A DNA stretch of 64,000 nucleotides from Flavobacteriales bacterium. GTDB taxonomy: Bacteria > Bacteroidota > Bacteroidia > Flavobacteriales > Flavobacteriaceae. The stretch lies in contig JAFLBS010000004.1 in NCBI GenBank assembly GCA_017303755.1, positions 310,001-374,000 of the forward strand, given 5' to 3'. The translations under genes were made by a program, and so were the position numbers. A model generated the notes under the pieces. It made no database searches. It was not told the DNA's origin and saw only the letters and a program-made list of their open reading frames with translations. Shown here piece by piece: positions 7,409 to 17,214 of this stretch. Each line of letters starts with the position of its first letter. The stretch's first letter is position 1.

Positions 7409-8848
7409 ATGAAAAAAATTACATTCCTATTGGTATTTCTGAGCACCTTAACTTATGGTCAAAAAGCAGGACACAAACATTATTCATGGGTAAAAAACGT
7501 TTATTTTAATGCTGATTTTACTCAATTTATGAGCAACAATTTAAACGAAATTGCCTATTGGGATGTTGCAACAATGAAACCTTTTTGGGTATTTGAAGCC
7601 AAACAATTTGGCTGTGAAATTCCTGATTTTTGGTATTTTAACCCTACAACCAACTTAGAGTATTTCAAAATATTCAACAGCCGTGAATGCGTTAAGTTGG
7701 TAGATACTAAAAAGTTACTTTTTTCAACTTTTACCAGTGCTAATAATAGACTATTTGAAAAAATAGAAGGCGACTATATTGTTCGAAAAGAATTTAGTGG
7801 AAAAAATGAAATAATTTACCTTACTAACGTCAAAACCAATCAAGAAAAACAAGCATATAAAGGTAAACATCTGTCTTTTAATTACAATATTATAGACAAC
7901 CAATTGTACATCAATACGGGTGAAGAAGTAAAAAGATTGGATATTGCATCAGGCAAATGGGAAGAATTTCCTTTTGTTACTAAATATCCTCATTTACTGG
8001 TGAAGGTTGAAAATACTTTATTTAGTAATAATAAAATGTTTGACTTGAATACCAAAACAACTAAGCCATTTTTATATTACAATCCTGAAAGTTTTCCCTT
8101 GATTAAAGACAAGTTGTTGATGATTGACCTACCTAACAATAAATTTGGACTATTTGATATGTTTGCTCAAAATTGTACCTATTATCCTTTTAAACATGTT
8201 AATTCCCAAAAAGATGTTGTGAAGTTCGTGGGCTATAATCAACAAAAAAACATGATTTACTTTTTAGAAAATGAGAAAGTGGAAGGCAAAGACTTTTACT
8301 ATGAAAAATCGTTTCTCTCCTCTTATGACTCAGTCACAGGTAACTATATACAATCGATTTCACTCAATGATTTATCTTCTGAAAGCATACTAGCTGAACG
8401 GAAAAAATCAGATGAACTAAGAGCTGAAAGAGAAAAAATAGAAGAAGAGGAACGAAAAAGAGACACACCCGAAAACCGTTTGCGTATTCGTTTGTCCAAA
8501 CTGTACAGCCAAGTTTTTATGAACACAACCAATAAAAGAATGTATCAAGTAGTTCCTGATAAGCCCATTTATGAAGGAAATTTGGTTCGAATGAATGCAT
8601 TACACCACAACAAAACCAAAATTGAAGAAGTATACGATCGAATTGAAAACATTGAAGATCAATCGAAATACGTTCGGGTACAACAATTTGGCAAATGCTA
8701 TGTGTGCAGTGGCGAAGGCGTCACTCATCAAGGAGGAACCAGCACTGTAGCCGATTACGAATATACTTTGGGTGTTAAAGTGGTAAAAACAACTACTACA
8801 ACAAGTGGTTGCCAACATTGTGGTGGTGGTGGACTTATTGTGAAATAA
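7409..8848 (+). CDS. Exported propeller-like protein with C-terminal CxxCxGxG knuckles (paralog 2)
   Basis: A 479-residue tandem paralog of the preceding gene, starting three bases after its stop and therefore surely cotranscribed. It has the same plan: a signal peptide ending ...LTYGQ, a beta-propeller-like body beginning with YFNADFTQFMSNN and AYWD repeats, and a charged coiled-coil-like helix (AERKKSDELRAEREK). A VVPDKPIYEGNLVRMNAL block matches the paralog almost word for word. Two knuckles, CYVCSGEG and CQHCGGGG, close the chain around VADYEYTLG. The strongest conservation between the two genes is in this C-terminal part, so that is probably the functional element. No catalytic motif was recognised. 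Confidence 0.8.
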   Translation: MKKITFLLVFLSTLTYGQKAGHKHYSWVKNVYFNADFTQFMSNNLNEIAYWDVATMKPFWVFEAKQFGCEIPDFWYFNPTTNLEYFKIFNSRECVKLVDTKKLLFSTFTSANNRLFEKIEGDYIVRKEFSGKNEIIYLTNVKTNQEKQAYKGKHLSFNYNIIDNQLYINTGEEVKRLDIASGKWEEFPFVTKYPHLLVKVENTLFSNNKMFDLNTKTTKPFLYYNPESFPLIKDKLLMIDLPNNKFGLFDMFAQNCTYYPFKHVNSQKDVVKFVGYNQQKNMIYFLENEKVEGKDFYYEKSFLSSYDSVTGNYIQSISLNDLSSESILAERKKSDELRAEREKIEEEERKRDTPENRLRIRLSKLYSQVFMNTTNKRMYQVVPDKPIYEGNLVRMNALHHNKTKIEEVYDRIENIEDQSKYVRVQQFGKCYVCSGEGVTHQGGTSTVADYEYTLGVKVVKTTTTTSGCQHCGGGGLIVK

Positions 8849-8881
8849 TAACAATAATCCCAAATTAGCTGTATTTCAGTA

Positions 8882-8903
8882 AAATACGCCTTTTTACGTA
8901 TTT
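8882..8903. terminator. Hairpin AAATACG...CGTATTT after the paralog pair
   Basis: Seven-base arms AAATACG (8882-8888) and CGTATTT (8897-8903) surround CCTTTTTA. It closely resembles the hairpin at 5969-5990. Confidence 0.45.
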
Positions 8904-8941
8904 CATTTTAGGTTAATTCTCATCATTTTTGAAATAAAAAA

Positions 8942-11182
8942 ATGATGAAAAAACTACTCATTATATTTGTTTTCATTTTTGGATTTAATGCCTTTTCTCA
9001 AGTTGGAATCAACACTACAAATCCACAGTCGCAATTGGACATTAGCGCCAGCAACAGTGCAACTCCAAGTAATAATGATGGTATATTAATTCCGCGAATC
9101 AGTGCATTTCCCATTACAAACCCAACCGTTTCCCAACACGGAATGATGGTGTTTTTAACATCAACATCCGCAGGAAAACAACCTGGTTTTTACTATTGGG
9201 ACAACACTACAACCAATTGGATTGGAATTAATTCTACTATCAACGCAGATACTGATTGGTTAAAATCATCAACTGGAACAACTCCCAATACTACTGACGA
9301 TATGTATCACATGGGAAATGTTGGTATTGGAACTAATGTTCATTCTCAAACCTTAACATTAAACGGGACTGGAATTTACAATACATCCACTCAAATTGAC
9401 AATAATGATGTAAATGGAATTAGAAATAACATCAATAGCTCTGGTTCTGGTTGGGCTTATGGCGAACAAACTCGACTCAACGGATTTGGAACAGGTCAAC
9501 AAATTGGAAATTACATAAAAATTGCCAGCACCAATAATTTTGCAGAACACAACGGAATTTGGGTGGACATGACCAATGTAAATACCACACACAACAATCG
9601 AAATGGCATGCGAATATCCATGAGTGGTACCGCTACAAACGGAAATCATATTGGAATTAGTACCGCCATTCAAACCGATAATACATCAGGAACAAAAGCC
9701 GCAATGCAAAATAGCATTAGTGGAATTGGTCAAAACTACGGAATACAGAATATCTTTTCTACAGGTAATGGTACTGGAATTTATAATCGATTTCTTGGTA
9801 CTGTCACTGGTTTAGGGTTATTCAATGCTATGGAAGCAACTACATCAAACACTCAATACGGAATATACAACAACTACAATGGTGCTTCAACAGGAATAAA
9901 TTATGGCGTTTACAATGCATTGAGTTTTGGAAGCGGAACCGAATACGGAACCTATAACGACATTCTAAACAATACTAACGGAATAAAATATGGTACTTAC
10001 AATCGTTTTTTAAGCACTGGCACAGGAGCAAAATACGGAACTTACAACGACTTTTCAGGAACTATTGCTTTCCCTGTATATGGAAATTATACTAATGTAA
10101 ACACAACAAATTCTACACAAGCTATTTATGGTAACTACTTCAATATGAATGTAACTGGTAACAGCTCTTCATTACGAACAGCTAACTATAATTTAATATT
10201 AGGTAGTGGAGCCGGCACCGTTATGGGGATGTTGAACAGTATATCGTATTCGGGAACAGGGTTTAAAGTTGGTCTTGAAAATAGCTTTAGCGGAAATAGC
10301 ACTGGTTCAACCTCAGGAATTAGAAATACATTTAGTGGACAAGCTAGTGATTTTTATGGACTATTTAACTTTTTTAATACTTCAGGAACTACTACTCAAT
10401 ACGGAATAATGAATGCTTCAAATGGAGCAAATTCGGGAACGCAATATGGTGTCTATAATAATTTTAATAATGCTGCAAGCGGATTAGTTTCTGGCGTTCA
10501 TAATGTCATTGATCGAAATTCTAGCTCAACTATTTATGGAACTAATAATGACTTAAGACCTAACGGAACAGGAAATAGTTATGGTACTCATACACTATTT
10601 AATGGAAGCGGAAGTGGCAACTGGTATGCCAACTACACGGACATACCAAATGGTGGAGCAGGAAATAAATATGGCTATTTTTCATTAATTAGAACTAGTT
10701 CTGGTGGACAACACTACGGCATTTATAGTGAAGCATTAAAAACAGGAGCTTTTGCTGGTTATTTTCTGGGAAATGTCTCCATCGGAACTACAACAACTAA
10801 TAATTATATTCTTCCTGCTTCAAAAGGAACAAATGGTCAAACGATGCAAATTGACGGAACAGGAACCGTAAATTGGGTTGATCCATCGCTACGAAATTAT
10901 GCAACAACTGGCGCTTCAACAGGAATATACACTGTAAATTCATCCGAATACACAGTTCGAGTTTATAACGGAATCTCAGAAATTAGATTGCCGAATGCAG
11001 TCGGAAATCAAGGCAAAATATTCATTATTATAGGAAGTAATGGCATCAGCTCTAAAACATTCTCAACTTCTGGTGGATTTATTTACGATGATGTAACCAA
11101 TTCTAACATTTCTATAATCAACGCTAACGAACGCTATTCTATTCAAAGTGATGGCACAGATTGGATTGTGATTGGAAGATAA
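8942..11182 (+). CDS. Repetitive fibre-like secreted protein (QVGINTTNP family)
   Basis: This 746-residue protein begins with a signal peptide ending ...NAFSQ and then the VGINTTNPQSQLDI opening shared by four proteins in this window. A GFYYWDNTTTNWIGI segment follows. Residues from about 250 to 600 are degenerate units of about 15 residues built on YGTYN or YGIYN followed by Gly/Ser/Thr-rich spacers, which suggests a trimeric beta-solenoid or fibre. The C-terminus has a small beta-domain rather than a recognisable T9SS signal. Such proteins are frequent in Flavobacteriia and look like surface fibres or adhesins, but their role is not established. The preferred start could be 8942 or the second ATG at 8945. 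Confidence 0.75.
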   Translation: MMKKLLIIFVFIFGFNAFSQVGINTTNPQSQLDISASNSATPSNNDGILIPRISAFPITNPTVSQHGMMVFLTSTSAGKQPGFYYWDNTTTNWIGINSTINADTDWLKSSTGTTPNTTDDMYHMGNVGIGTNVHSQTLTLNGTGIYNTSTQIDNNDVNGIRNNINSSGSGWAYGEQTRLNGFGTGQQIGNYIKIASTNNFAEHNGIWVDMTNVNTTHNNRNGMRISMSGTATNGNHIGISTAIQTDNTSGTKAAMQNSISGIGQNYGIQNIFSTGNGTGIYNRFLGTVTGLGLFNAMEATTSNTQYGIYNNYNGASTGINYGVYNALSFGSGTEYGTYNDILNNTNGIKYGTYNRFLSTGTGAKYGTYNDFSGTIAFPVYGNYTNVNTTNSTQAIYGNYFNMNVTGNSSSLRTANYNLILGSGAGTVMGMLNSISYSGTGFKVGLENSFSGNSTGSTSGIRNTFSGQASDFYGLFNFFNTSGTTTQYGIMNASNGANSGTQYGVYNNFNNAASGLVSGVHNVIDRNSSSTIYGTNNDLRPNGTGNSYGTHTLFNGSGSGNWYANYTDIPNGGAGNKYGYFSLIRTSSGGQHYGIYSEALKTGAFAGYFLGNVSIGTTTTNNYILPASKGTNGQTMQIDGTGTVNWVDPSLRNYATTGASTGIYTVNSSEYTVRVYNGISEIRLPNAVGNQGKIFIIIGSNGISSKTFSTSGGFIYDDVTNSNISIINANERYSIQSDGTDWIVIGR

Positions 11183-11263
11183 TTGACTTACGAAATACAA
11201 AAATATAGTTATACAGTACCAGTAAAATAATTTATTATATTAGCGCAAACAAAACTTATTTTT

Positions 11264-12157
11264 ATGAAAAACGTATTTCTTTTTTTAAGCATTTTCTCTT
11301 TACTATTATCATCGTGTTCTAGTGATAGTAGTGACGAACCAGCAAATGGTGGAATAACTGCATCAATTAACGGTGCTGCATGGGCTTCTGATGTAGCAGT
11401 TGCCAACATAGCCGATGTTAATACAGGAGATATCAACAGTACTGCATTACAGATTATTGGTACCAAAATGGACATGTCTGTAATTACCATTCAATTGCCC
11501 ATGACAACAATTTCTGTTGGAAATTCTACTTACAACAGTGATTCAAATGCCATGATGACTTATGTTCCAGGTAATTCTGATGAACTTTATACTTCATTAG
11601 AAACCGGAGCACAATTCAATCTTAACATTACCGAAATAAATTTATCCAATGGTACATTGAGCGGAACTTTTAGCGCAACTTTAAAGAATTTTACTGGAGA
11701 AACGGTTACAATTACAAATGGAACAATTAATGCCATAATGATAATTGGAACTCAATTTTATTCTAATGGAACTATGAGTTTATCACGAAACGGAAGTCCA
11801 GTTTTTACAATGGATAATGACAATACCGATGGTAAATATGTTTTAATCACCGAAAATTCAGTAGAGAATTCGGTTGGAGTTTTTGGTCATAATGCCACAC
11901 TTTCACCTGAATTTGGAATTTATCATATTCAGTTTCCAAAGACCGTTACTCCTGGAACTTATAATTTAGTTACGTCTAATGGTTTTGCTGCAGGTTTTGC
12001 AAATGATGATCAAACCGAATACACTGTTACATCTGGAACATTAACGGTAACCAGTCATAATGGAAATACCGTTGTTGGAACCTTCAGTTTCAATGCTACT
12101 AATGGATCGCAAACCGTAACTATTACTAATGGTAATTTCTCTATAACTCACAATTAG
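11264..12157 (+). CDS. Lipoprotein with internal duplication, DUF6252-like
   Basis: A 297-residue lipoprotein: the signal sequence ends in a clear lipobox LLSSC at about residue 18, followed by a Ser/Asp linker. The first domain starts ITASINGAAW, an opening typical of DUF6252-like lipoproteins. Two beta-domains appear to be internal copies, because a GTFSATLKNF...TVTITNGTI block near the middle recurs as GTFSFNATNG...TVTITNGNFSI at the C-terminus. The protein probably faces the periplasm or the cell surface. There is no catalytic motif. It is flanked on both sides by surface-protein genes and stands alone, ahead of the hybrid regulator. Confidence 0.75.
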   Translation: MKNVFLFLSIFSLLLSSCSSDSSDEPANGGITASINGAAWASDVAVANIADVNTGDINSTALQIIGTKMDMSVITIQLPMTTISVGNSTYNSDSNAMMTYVPGNSDELYTSLETGAQFNLNITEINLSNGTLSGTFSATLKNFTGETVTITNGTINAIMIIGTQFYSNGTMSLSRNGSPVFTMDNDNTDGKYVLITENSVENSVGVFGHNATLSPEFGIYHIQFPKTVTPGTYNLVTSNGFAAGFANDDQTEYTVTSGTLTVTSHNGNTVVGTFSFNATNGSQTVTITNGNFSITHN

Positions 12158-12203
12158 TTATTGTTGAATAAGAAATTCATCTAAAAACTTTGTAACACCC
12201 AAT

Positions 12204-12222
12204 CGGTTACAATAGTCTTATC
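12204..12222. promoter_or_regulatory. 19-bp shared motif upstream of the hybrid regulator gene (copy 1)
   Basis: CGGTTACAATAGTCTTATC lies 57 bases before the regulator ATG at 12280 and recurs with two changes at 15228-15246. A TAACTTTA box (12252-12259), close to TAnnTTTG, follows 29 bases later. It is a candidate binding site for the AraC domain of the regulator (autoregulation). Confidence 0.55.
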
Positions 12223-12279
12223 AAAGCATCTTTTTTATACCTAAAATTGTATAACTTTACTTTATCAATTTTTTTGGGT

Positions 12280-15165
12280 ATGAAAAAGATGTTTTTGTTT
12301 GCGTTACTTCTTCCTTTGTTTTGTTTCTCCCAATACGAGAAACAAATTGACTCTTTGCAAAAATTAATATCAAAAACAAAAGACATTGACAAAAAAGGAA
12401 ATGCCTACGCCGAATTAGCTCTGATTTATTTGGATTCGGATATTGAAAAAGCAGCTCCGATTTTAGACCAATTAAAAGCATTAAACAAAAACAATAAATG
12501 CCCAAAATGTGAAGCGTATTATTGGATGTACAGCGGTCATATGACTGCACGACTTGGCAAAATCAAGGAAGCCATTCCACTGTATGAAAAAGCCTATCAA
12601 AAAGCAAAAACCTTTGATGACGACTATATTTATTTAAAATCAAAAGCACATATTGCCCAGTGTTTGTTGGATGTAAACCAAACCAACGAAGCCGAAAAAT
12701 TGCTCTTAGAAGTTCTTAATGAGTACAAAGCAACTCCAACGCAAATCGGTTTGGAAGATTTCTATTATTTATTAGGTTCCATAAATTATGAAAAACGAAA
12801 TTTAAACAAAGCGCTGGATTACCTCATTCAAGCCGAAACCAATATTAAGGCAACTGATCCTGATGGTGTGTTTTTCAAAATTGCTATTATTGGAGAAATC
12901 ACTCATATTTATATGGAGTTGAAGAACAAAACCAAAGCTTTTGAAACTAATAGAAAAGCAATGGAAATCGCAAGAAAGGTAAAGAAAGACATGGTACTGA
13001 TGCAAACTTTAATTGATAATGGACTACTGGAAACCCAATACGGTAATCCTAAAGAAGCCATCAAAATACTGGCAAAACCGTATCAGTTTTTTACCGAAAT
13101 GCAGTATCCGCTCTTGCAAAGCTTGAGCGCCAAAGCATTGGGTGAAGCCTACAATAAAACCAAAAATTATTCTGAATCTTCTAGATACTTAACTACTGCC
13201 GAAACCTTTTACTTGGAAAGTAATGACACCAAAAAACTAATCGAAATTTACTGTTACCAAGCCAATAACTCCTCTGCTTTAAACCAACTTTCTGAAGCTC
13301 AAAATTACCTTTCCAAAGCAAAAAAACTCATTGGAAATGATACTGTAAGTTCGCAAAACGTATTGTATTTGGATTCGTATGCTTCGTTTTTAAAATCCAA
13401 AAATGATTATTCTTCGGCATTTGCAACTCTTAAAAAAAGAGACTCCATCGTAAGTTTGGTCAACAATCAACTCAATAATGATACCTTTCAAAACTTGGAA
13501 ACCAAATACCAAGCCAACAAAAAAGAACAAGAACTGAAACTACTTTCCGAAAAATCCAAACTGCAAAACACCATTTACCTTAGCTTACTTGGATTGTTGA
13601 TTGCGCTTGGAGGATTTCTGTTTTATGGTTACCGCAACAAAATCAAAACCGCTGAAAAACTGAAAGAACTCAACGAATTAAAATCGCGATTTTTTGCTAA
13701 TATTTCACACGAATTCAGAACACCGTTGACGTTGATTAAAAGTCCGGTGCAAAGTTTAAAAAGCGAAATCAACAACGAAAATCAGCAAAACAAACTCGAT
13801 TTAATAGATAAAAACTCCAATCGAATGTTGGAATTGGTCGACCAATTGTTAGAATTATCCAAAATTGACAGTGGAAAATTGCAACTACTCTTGAAAGAAG
13901 GCAACATCAGTAGGTTTCTGAATTCGATTGTTGAACCCTTTGAATACCAAGCTAAAGAAAACCAACTTTTATTTCATTCATCGATCGAAAAAACAACTGA
14001 GAGTCATCATTTTGATAAAGATGTAATTGAAAAAATAGTGACGAATTTGCTCTCCAATGCATTGAAGTATACTCCAGAAAATCAAACTATTTCATTTACT
14101 TCTTCAGTTGAAAATAAACAATTGCAACTTATCGTTTCCAATTCGGGTTCTGAAATTAAAAAGGAGGATTTACCCAAACTTTTTGAACGTTTTTATCAGA
14201 AAAATGAAACCAAAAAAGGCGTCGGAATTGGTTTGGCTTTGGTTAAAGAATTGGTAGAATTGTATCAAGGAACTATTGAAACCCAATTGGAGAATAGTAC
14301 ACTAAGCTTTGTTGTTAAAATCCCAATGGAATCAAATCTTCCGAATGCTATTGCTGTCACTAAAGAAGAGCAAAAACCAGTTTCCAACGACGAAATTTCA
14401 AGTGATAATGAACTTCCCGTTCTATTAATTGTAGACGATAACGAAGAAATTAGAGTTGTTTTAAAAGATATATTCAACGACAATTATCAAATTCTTGAAG
14501 CAAAAGATGGTGAACAAGCGCTCGAAATTGCTTTGAAAGAAGTTCCCGATTGCATTATTTCGGATGTGATGATGCCGAAAATGGATGGCTTTGAATTTAC
14601 AAAAGCAGTAAAAAGTAACGAACTGACTTCTTTCATTCCCATTATTTTATTAACTGCAAAAACAACTGACGAAGACCATTTACAAGGATTAAAAAGTACT
14701 GCTGATGCGTATCTAACCAAACCATTCAATAACGAAATAGTGAAGCAAACGGTAATTCAATTGCTCAATGAACGCAAAAAACTCCACGATCGTTACAGTC
14801 AGGAATTGATTTTAAAACCTACGGATATTGTCATCAATTCGGCCGATGAAAAATTCTTAGAAAAATTGCAAGTGGTGTTGGACAAAGAACTTTCCAACTC
14901 TGATTTCTCAGCCGATGATTTTGCTACTTTTATGGGAATGAGTCGCATGCAATTGCACCGAAAATTAAAATCGCTTTTGGGTGTTTCTACTACTGAATTC
15001 CTCCGAAAAGAACGCATTAAAATGGCTGCAACTTTACTCAAAAAAGCCAATGTTACCATTGCGGAAATTGCCTATGCTGTCGGTTTTAACGATGTGTCGT
15101 ATTTCATCCGTTGCTTCAAAGAAATCTACAATTGTACTCCTTCTGAATACCAAGAAAACAATTAA
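12280..15165 (+). CDS. Hybrid two-component regulator (TPR sensor, kinase, receiver, AraC)
   Basis: This 961-residue single-chain regulator carries both halves of a two-component system. I chose the ATG at 12280 because it begins the signal peptide MKKMFLFALLLPLF; an in-frame ATG 33 bases upstream would bury it. The N-terminal half is periplasmic tetratricopeptide repeats, then a transmembrane helix near residues 437-457. The histidine kinase domain has NISHEFRTP with the phospho-acceptor His near 477, followed by the N box NLLSNALKYT and the GVGIGLALVK box. A receiver domain follows with LIVDDNEE and phospho-Asp near 762 in SDVMMPKMDG. The C-terminus is an AraC-type HTH (IAEIAYAVGFNDVSYF). 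It probably controls the OmpA operon just downstream, and perhaps its own gene. Confidence 0.95.
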   Translation: MKKMFLFALLLPLFCFSQYEKQIDSLQKLISKTKDIDKKGNAYAELALIYLDSDIEKAAPILDQLKALNKNNKCPKCEAYYWMYSGHMTARLGKIKEAIPLYEKAYQKAKTFDDDYIYLKSKAHIAQCLLDVNQTNEAEKLLLEVLNEYKATPTQIGLEDFYYLLGSINYEKRNLNKALDYLIQAETNIKATDPDGVFFKIAIIGEITHIYMELKNKTKAFETNRKAMEIARKVKKDMVLMQTLIDNGLLETQYGNPKEAIKILAKPYQFFTEMQYPLLQSLSAKALGEAYNKTKNYSESSRYLTTAETFYLESNDTKKLIEIYCYQANNSSALNQLSEAQNYLSKAKKLIGNDTVSSQNVLYLDSYASFLKSKNDYSSAFATLKKRDSIVSLVNNQLNNDTFQNLETKYQANKKEQELKLLSEKSKLQNTIYLSLLGLLIALGGFLFYGYRNKIKTAEKLKELNELKSRFFANISHEFRTPLTLIKSPVQSLKSEINNENQQNKLDLIDKNSNRMLELVDQLLELSKIDSGKLQLLLKEGNISRFLNSIVEPFEYQAKENQLLFHSSIEKTTESHHFDKDVIEKIVTNLLSNALKYTPENQTISFTSSVENKQLQLIVSNSGSEIKKEDLPKLFERFYQKNETKKGVGIGLALVKELVELYQGTIETQLENSTLSFVVKIPMESNLPNAIAVTKEEQKPVSNDEISSDNELPVLLIVDDNEEIRVVLKDIFNDNYQILEAKDGEQALEIALKEVPDCIISDVMMPKMDGFEFTKAVKSNELTSFIPIILLTAKTTDEDHLQGLKSTADAYLTKPFNNEIVKQTVIQLLNERKKLHDRYSQELILKPTDIVINSADEKFLEKLQVVLDKELSNSDFSADDFATFMGMSRMQLHRKLKSLLGVSTTEFLRKERIKMAATLLKKANVTIAEIAYAVGFNDVSYFIRCFKEIYNCTPSEYQENN

Positions 15166-15227
15166 TTTTCATCCTAAAACCCTTGATTTTAAAGGCGTAT
15201 AACCTCGTGTTACATATGTCCGATCTA

Positions 15228-15246
15228 CGGTTACAATAGTTCTATC
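15228..15246. promoter_or_regulatory. 19-bp shared motif upstream of the OmpA operon (copy 2)
   Basis: CGGTTACAATAGTTCTATC matches the copy at 12204-12222 in 17 of 19 positions and stands 53 bases before the ATG at 15300. A CACATTTG box, one base from TAnnTTTG, is at 15266-15273. The similar distance to the start in both places suggests a regulator site. Confidence 0.6.
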
Positions 15247-15299
15247 GATTCTGTTTTGTTCTGCTCACATTTGCATTGTACAATCAAAGCAAATGAATC

Positions 15300-16577
15300 A
15301 TGAACCGCAAAAATCTCACCATTACATTATTAGTATTGTTTGCTTTTTTTAGCAACACTACACAGGCACAACTTTTAGACAAACTAGTCAAAAAAGCTGA
15401 AAAAGCAGCCGAACGAACCGTAGAGCGAAAAGTGGAACAAAAAGCAGAAAAAACTACGGAAGAAGCTGTCGATAAAGTACTGAACAACAAAACTACCGAA
15501 AACAGCGGCCCGAAAAATTCCAAATCTACCAAAAAAAATAAATCCATTCAATCGGCCAAAGACTTTGTAGCGGGAACTAAAATCATTGCTACCGAAGATT
15601 TTTCTCAAGATGCAGTAGGTGATTTCCCTGTGAATTGGTCTACCAACAGCAGCGGTGAAGTCGTTTCTTTTTCCGATTCGGATGCAAAATGGTTGCAACT
15701 TTCGGATAATGGTAATTTCATGCCCAATCACATTACACGATTGCCCGATAATTTCACCTTTGAATTCGACTTGTATTCCACCGAAGGGTTTTCGTTTTAC
15801 TCGACTCCATTGCGCATTGGTTTTATCGAATCCAAAAAGAAAACGGATTACTTAAAATGGGGTGAATTCAAAAATGGAAATGAAGGTATAATCGTTGGTT
15901 TGCATCCACAAGTAGCGGGAAATCAAAGTCGCGGTTACTCCTTTTTTAAAGTCATGAGTGATGGAGGCGAATTAATGAAAAACGATGCTGAAATCAGCAA
16001 TTACAACAACAATCAAAGTACGGCAAAAGTGCAGTTTTGGCGCCAAAATGGTCGATTGAGAATGTATGTAAACGGAGAAAAGATATGGGATTTGCCTAAT
16101 GCATTTCAAGAAGTGAACTACAACAATATTGTATTTTTTATTCAAGGATATCATGAGAAAAAAGACAAATACTACATCTCAAATTTGCGTTTGGCCGAGG
16201 CTGGAAAAGACACGCGTCACAAACTGATTGAAACCGGAAGTTTTACTACGAATGAGATTCTTTTTGATGTCAACAAATCGACTATTAAAGCGGCTAGCGC
16301 GAGTGTTTTAGAGGAATTAGGACAAGTTTTAAAAGAAAACCCGAAAGTAAAAATCACCATTATTGGTCACACGGATAGCGATGGAAAAGAATCCGACAAC
16401 CAAAAACTATCCGAGCAACGAGCGGAAAGTGTCAAAACCTATTTGAACAAAAATTTCGGAATCGAAGTCAGCCGAATGACTATTCAAGGGAAAGGCGAAT
16501 CGGAACCTATTGCGACTACCAATACCGAAGAAGCCAAAAAACAAAACCGTAGAGTCGAATTTAAAATTAGTAAATAA
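15300..16577 (+). CDS. OmpA family outer-membrane protein with LamG-like middle domain
   Basis: A 425-residue exported protein. After a signal peptide ending ...TTQAQ comes a lysine/glutamate-rich helix (about residues 25-70, KKAEKAAERTVERKVEQ) that is probably a coiled coil. A beta-sandwich domain of concanavalin/LamG type follows (about 95-300, with TFEFDLYS and LRMYVNGEKIWDLP). The C-terminus is an OmpA-like peptidoglycan-binding domain with ITIIGHTDSDG, LSEQRAESVKTYL and a final NRRVEFK. The likely role is to tether the outer membrane to the cell wall while the middle domain binds a ligand. It is first in an apparent operon with the DUF4082 lipoprotein 14 bases downstream. Confidence 0.9.
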   Translation: MNRKNLTITLLVLFAFFSNTTQAQLLDKLVKKAEKAAERTVERKVEQKAEKTTEEAVDKVLNNKTTENSGPKNSKSTKKNKSIQSAKDFVAGTKIIATEDFSQDAVGDFPVNWSTNSSGEVVSFSDSDAKWLQLSDNGNFMPNHITRLPDNFTFEFDLYSTEGFSFYSTPLRIGFIESKKKTDYLKWGEFKNGNEGIIVGLHPQVAGNQSRGYSFFKVMSDGGELMKNDAEISNYNNNQSTAKVQFWRQNGRLRMYVNGEKIWDLPNAFQEVNYNNIVFFIQGYHEKKDKYYISNLRLAEAGKDTRHKLIETGSFTTNEILFDVNKSTIKAASASVLEELGQVLKENPKVKITIIGHTDSDGKESDNQKLSEQRAESVKTYLNKNFGIEVSRMTIQGKGESEPIATTNTEEAKKQNRRVEFKISK

Positions 16578-16591
16578 TAAAAAACAATACC

Positions 16592-17176
16592 ATGAAAAAT
16601 CATTTTACAAAAACAATTGTAGCAATTGTCATTACAATTACATTATCGTCGTGTTCAAAAGACGATGGACCTTCTTATAATGAAGAGAACTTTATGGCTG
16701 GATTTCTAACCAACTCTGGATTTTCAGATGTAACTGATGCAACTACTAATGGTGGAAGTTATGAATTTGGAACCGAATTTACTCCATTAGTAAAAGGTAA
16801 AATCACGTCATTGAAGGTAAAACTTCCTGCTATAAATAATGCTTTACGCGTTACCATTTGGGACAAATCAACTCCAACTGCCACTGTGATCCGATCAGAA
16901 ACTGTTAATGTTAGTGCAGCTGATACTGAGCAAGGTTTTGATATCGCTGATTTGGAATTGACAGCCAATAAGCAATACGCAATTACTATGAACTCTGATG
17001 ATTGGTACAACCACAGAAGAACTGGAAATACAAATGCAACGTATCCGGTTACTTCGGGCAATATCCGAATTGATAGCTACAAATGGATAGGTGGAACAAC
17101 TCAAACGTATCCAACCAATATCGCACTGAGTTATTACGCAGGTGATGTATCATTCAATTTTCTTCAAATAGATTAA
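16592..17176 (+). CDS. DUF4082-type lipoprotein
   Basis: A 194-residue lipoprotein with lipobox LSSC at about residue 21. The rest is one beta-sandwich domain of the DUF4082 type, recognisable by the LVKGKITSLKVKLP, VTIWD and ANKQYAITMNSDDWY segments. DUF4082 domains are found in surface proteins and are probably ligand- or carbohydrate-binding, which is family knowledge and not shown here. It lies in the OmpA cluster, 14 bases after the OmpA stop and 38 bases before a 52-residue ORF. Confidence 0.8.
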   Translation: MKNHFTKTIVAIVITITLSSCSKDDGPSYNEENFMAGFLTNSGFSDVTDATTNGGSYEFGTEFTPLVKGKITSLKVKLPAINNALRVTIWDKSTPTATVIRSETVNVSAADTEQGFDIADLELTANKQYAITMNSDDWYNHRRTGNTNATYPVTSGNIRIDSYKWIGGTTQTYPTNIALSYYAGDVSFNFLQID

Positions 17177-17214
17177 TACTATCAAAGCAAAATCAGTTCG
17201 TTAATTTTTGTTCG

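Noticed and set aside
12247-12279. Upstream start for the hybrid regulator
   Set aside because: It would put 11 residues before a clean signal peptide and overlap the -7-like box at 12252-12259.
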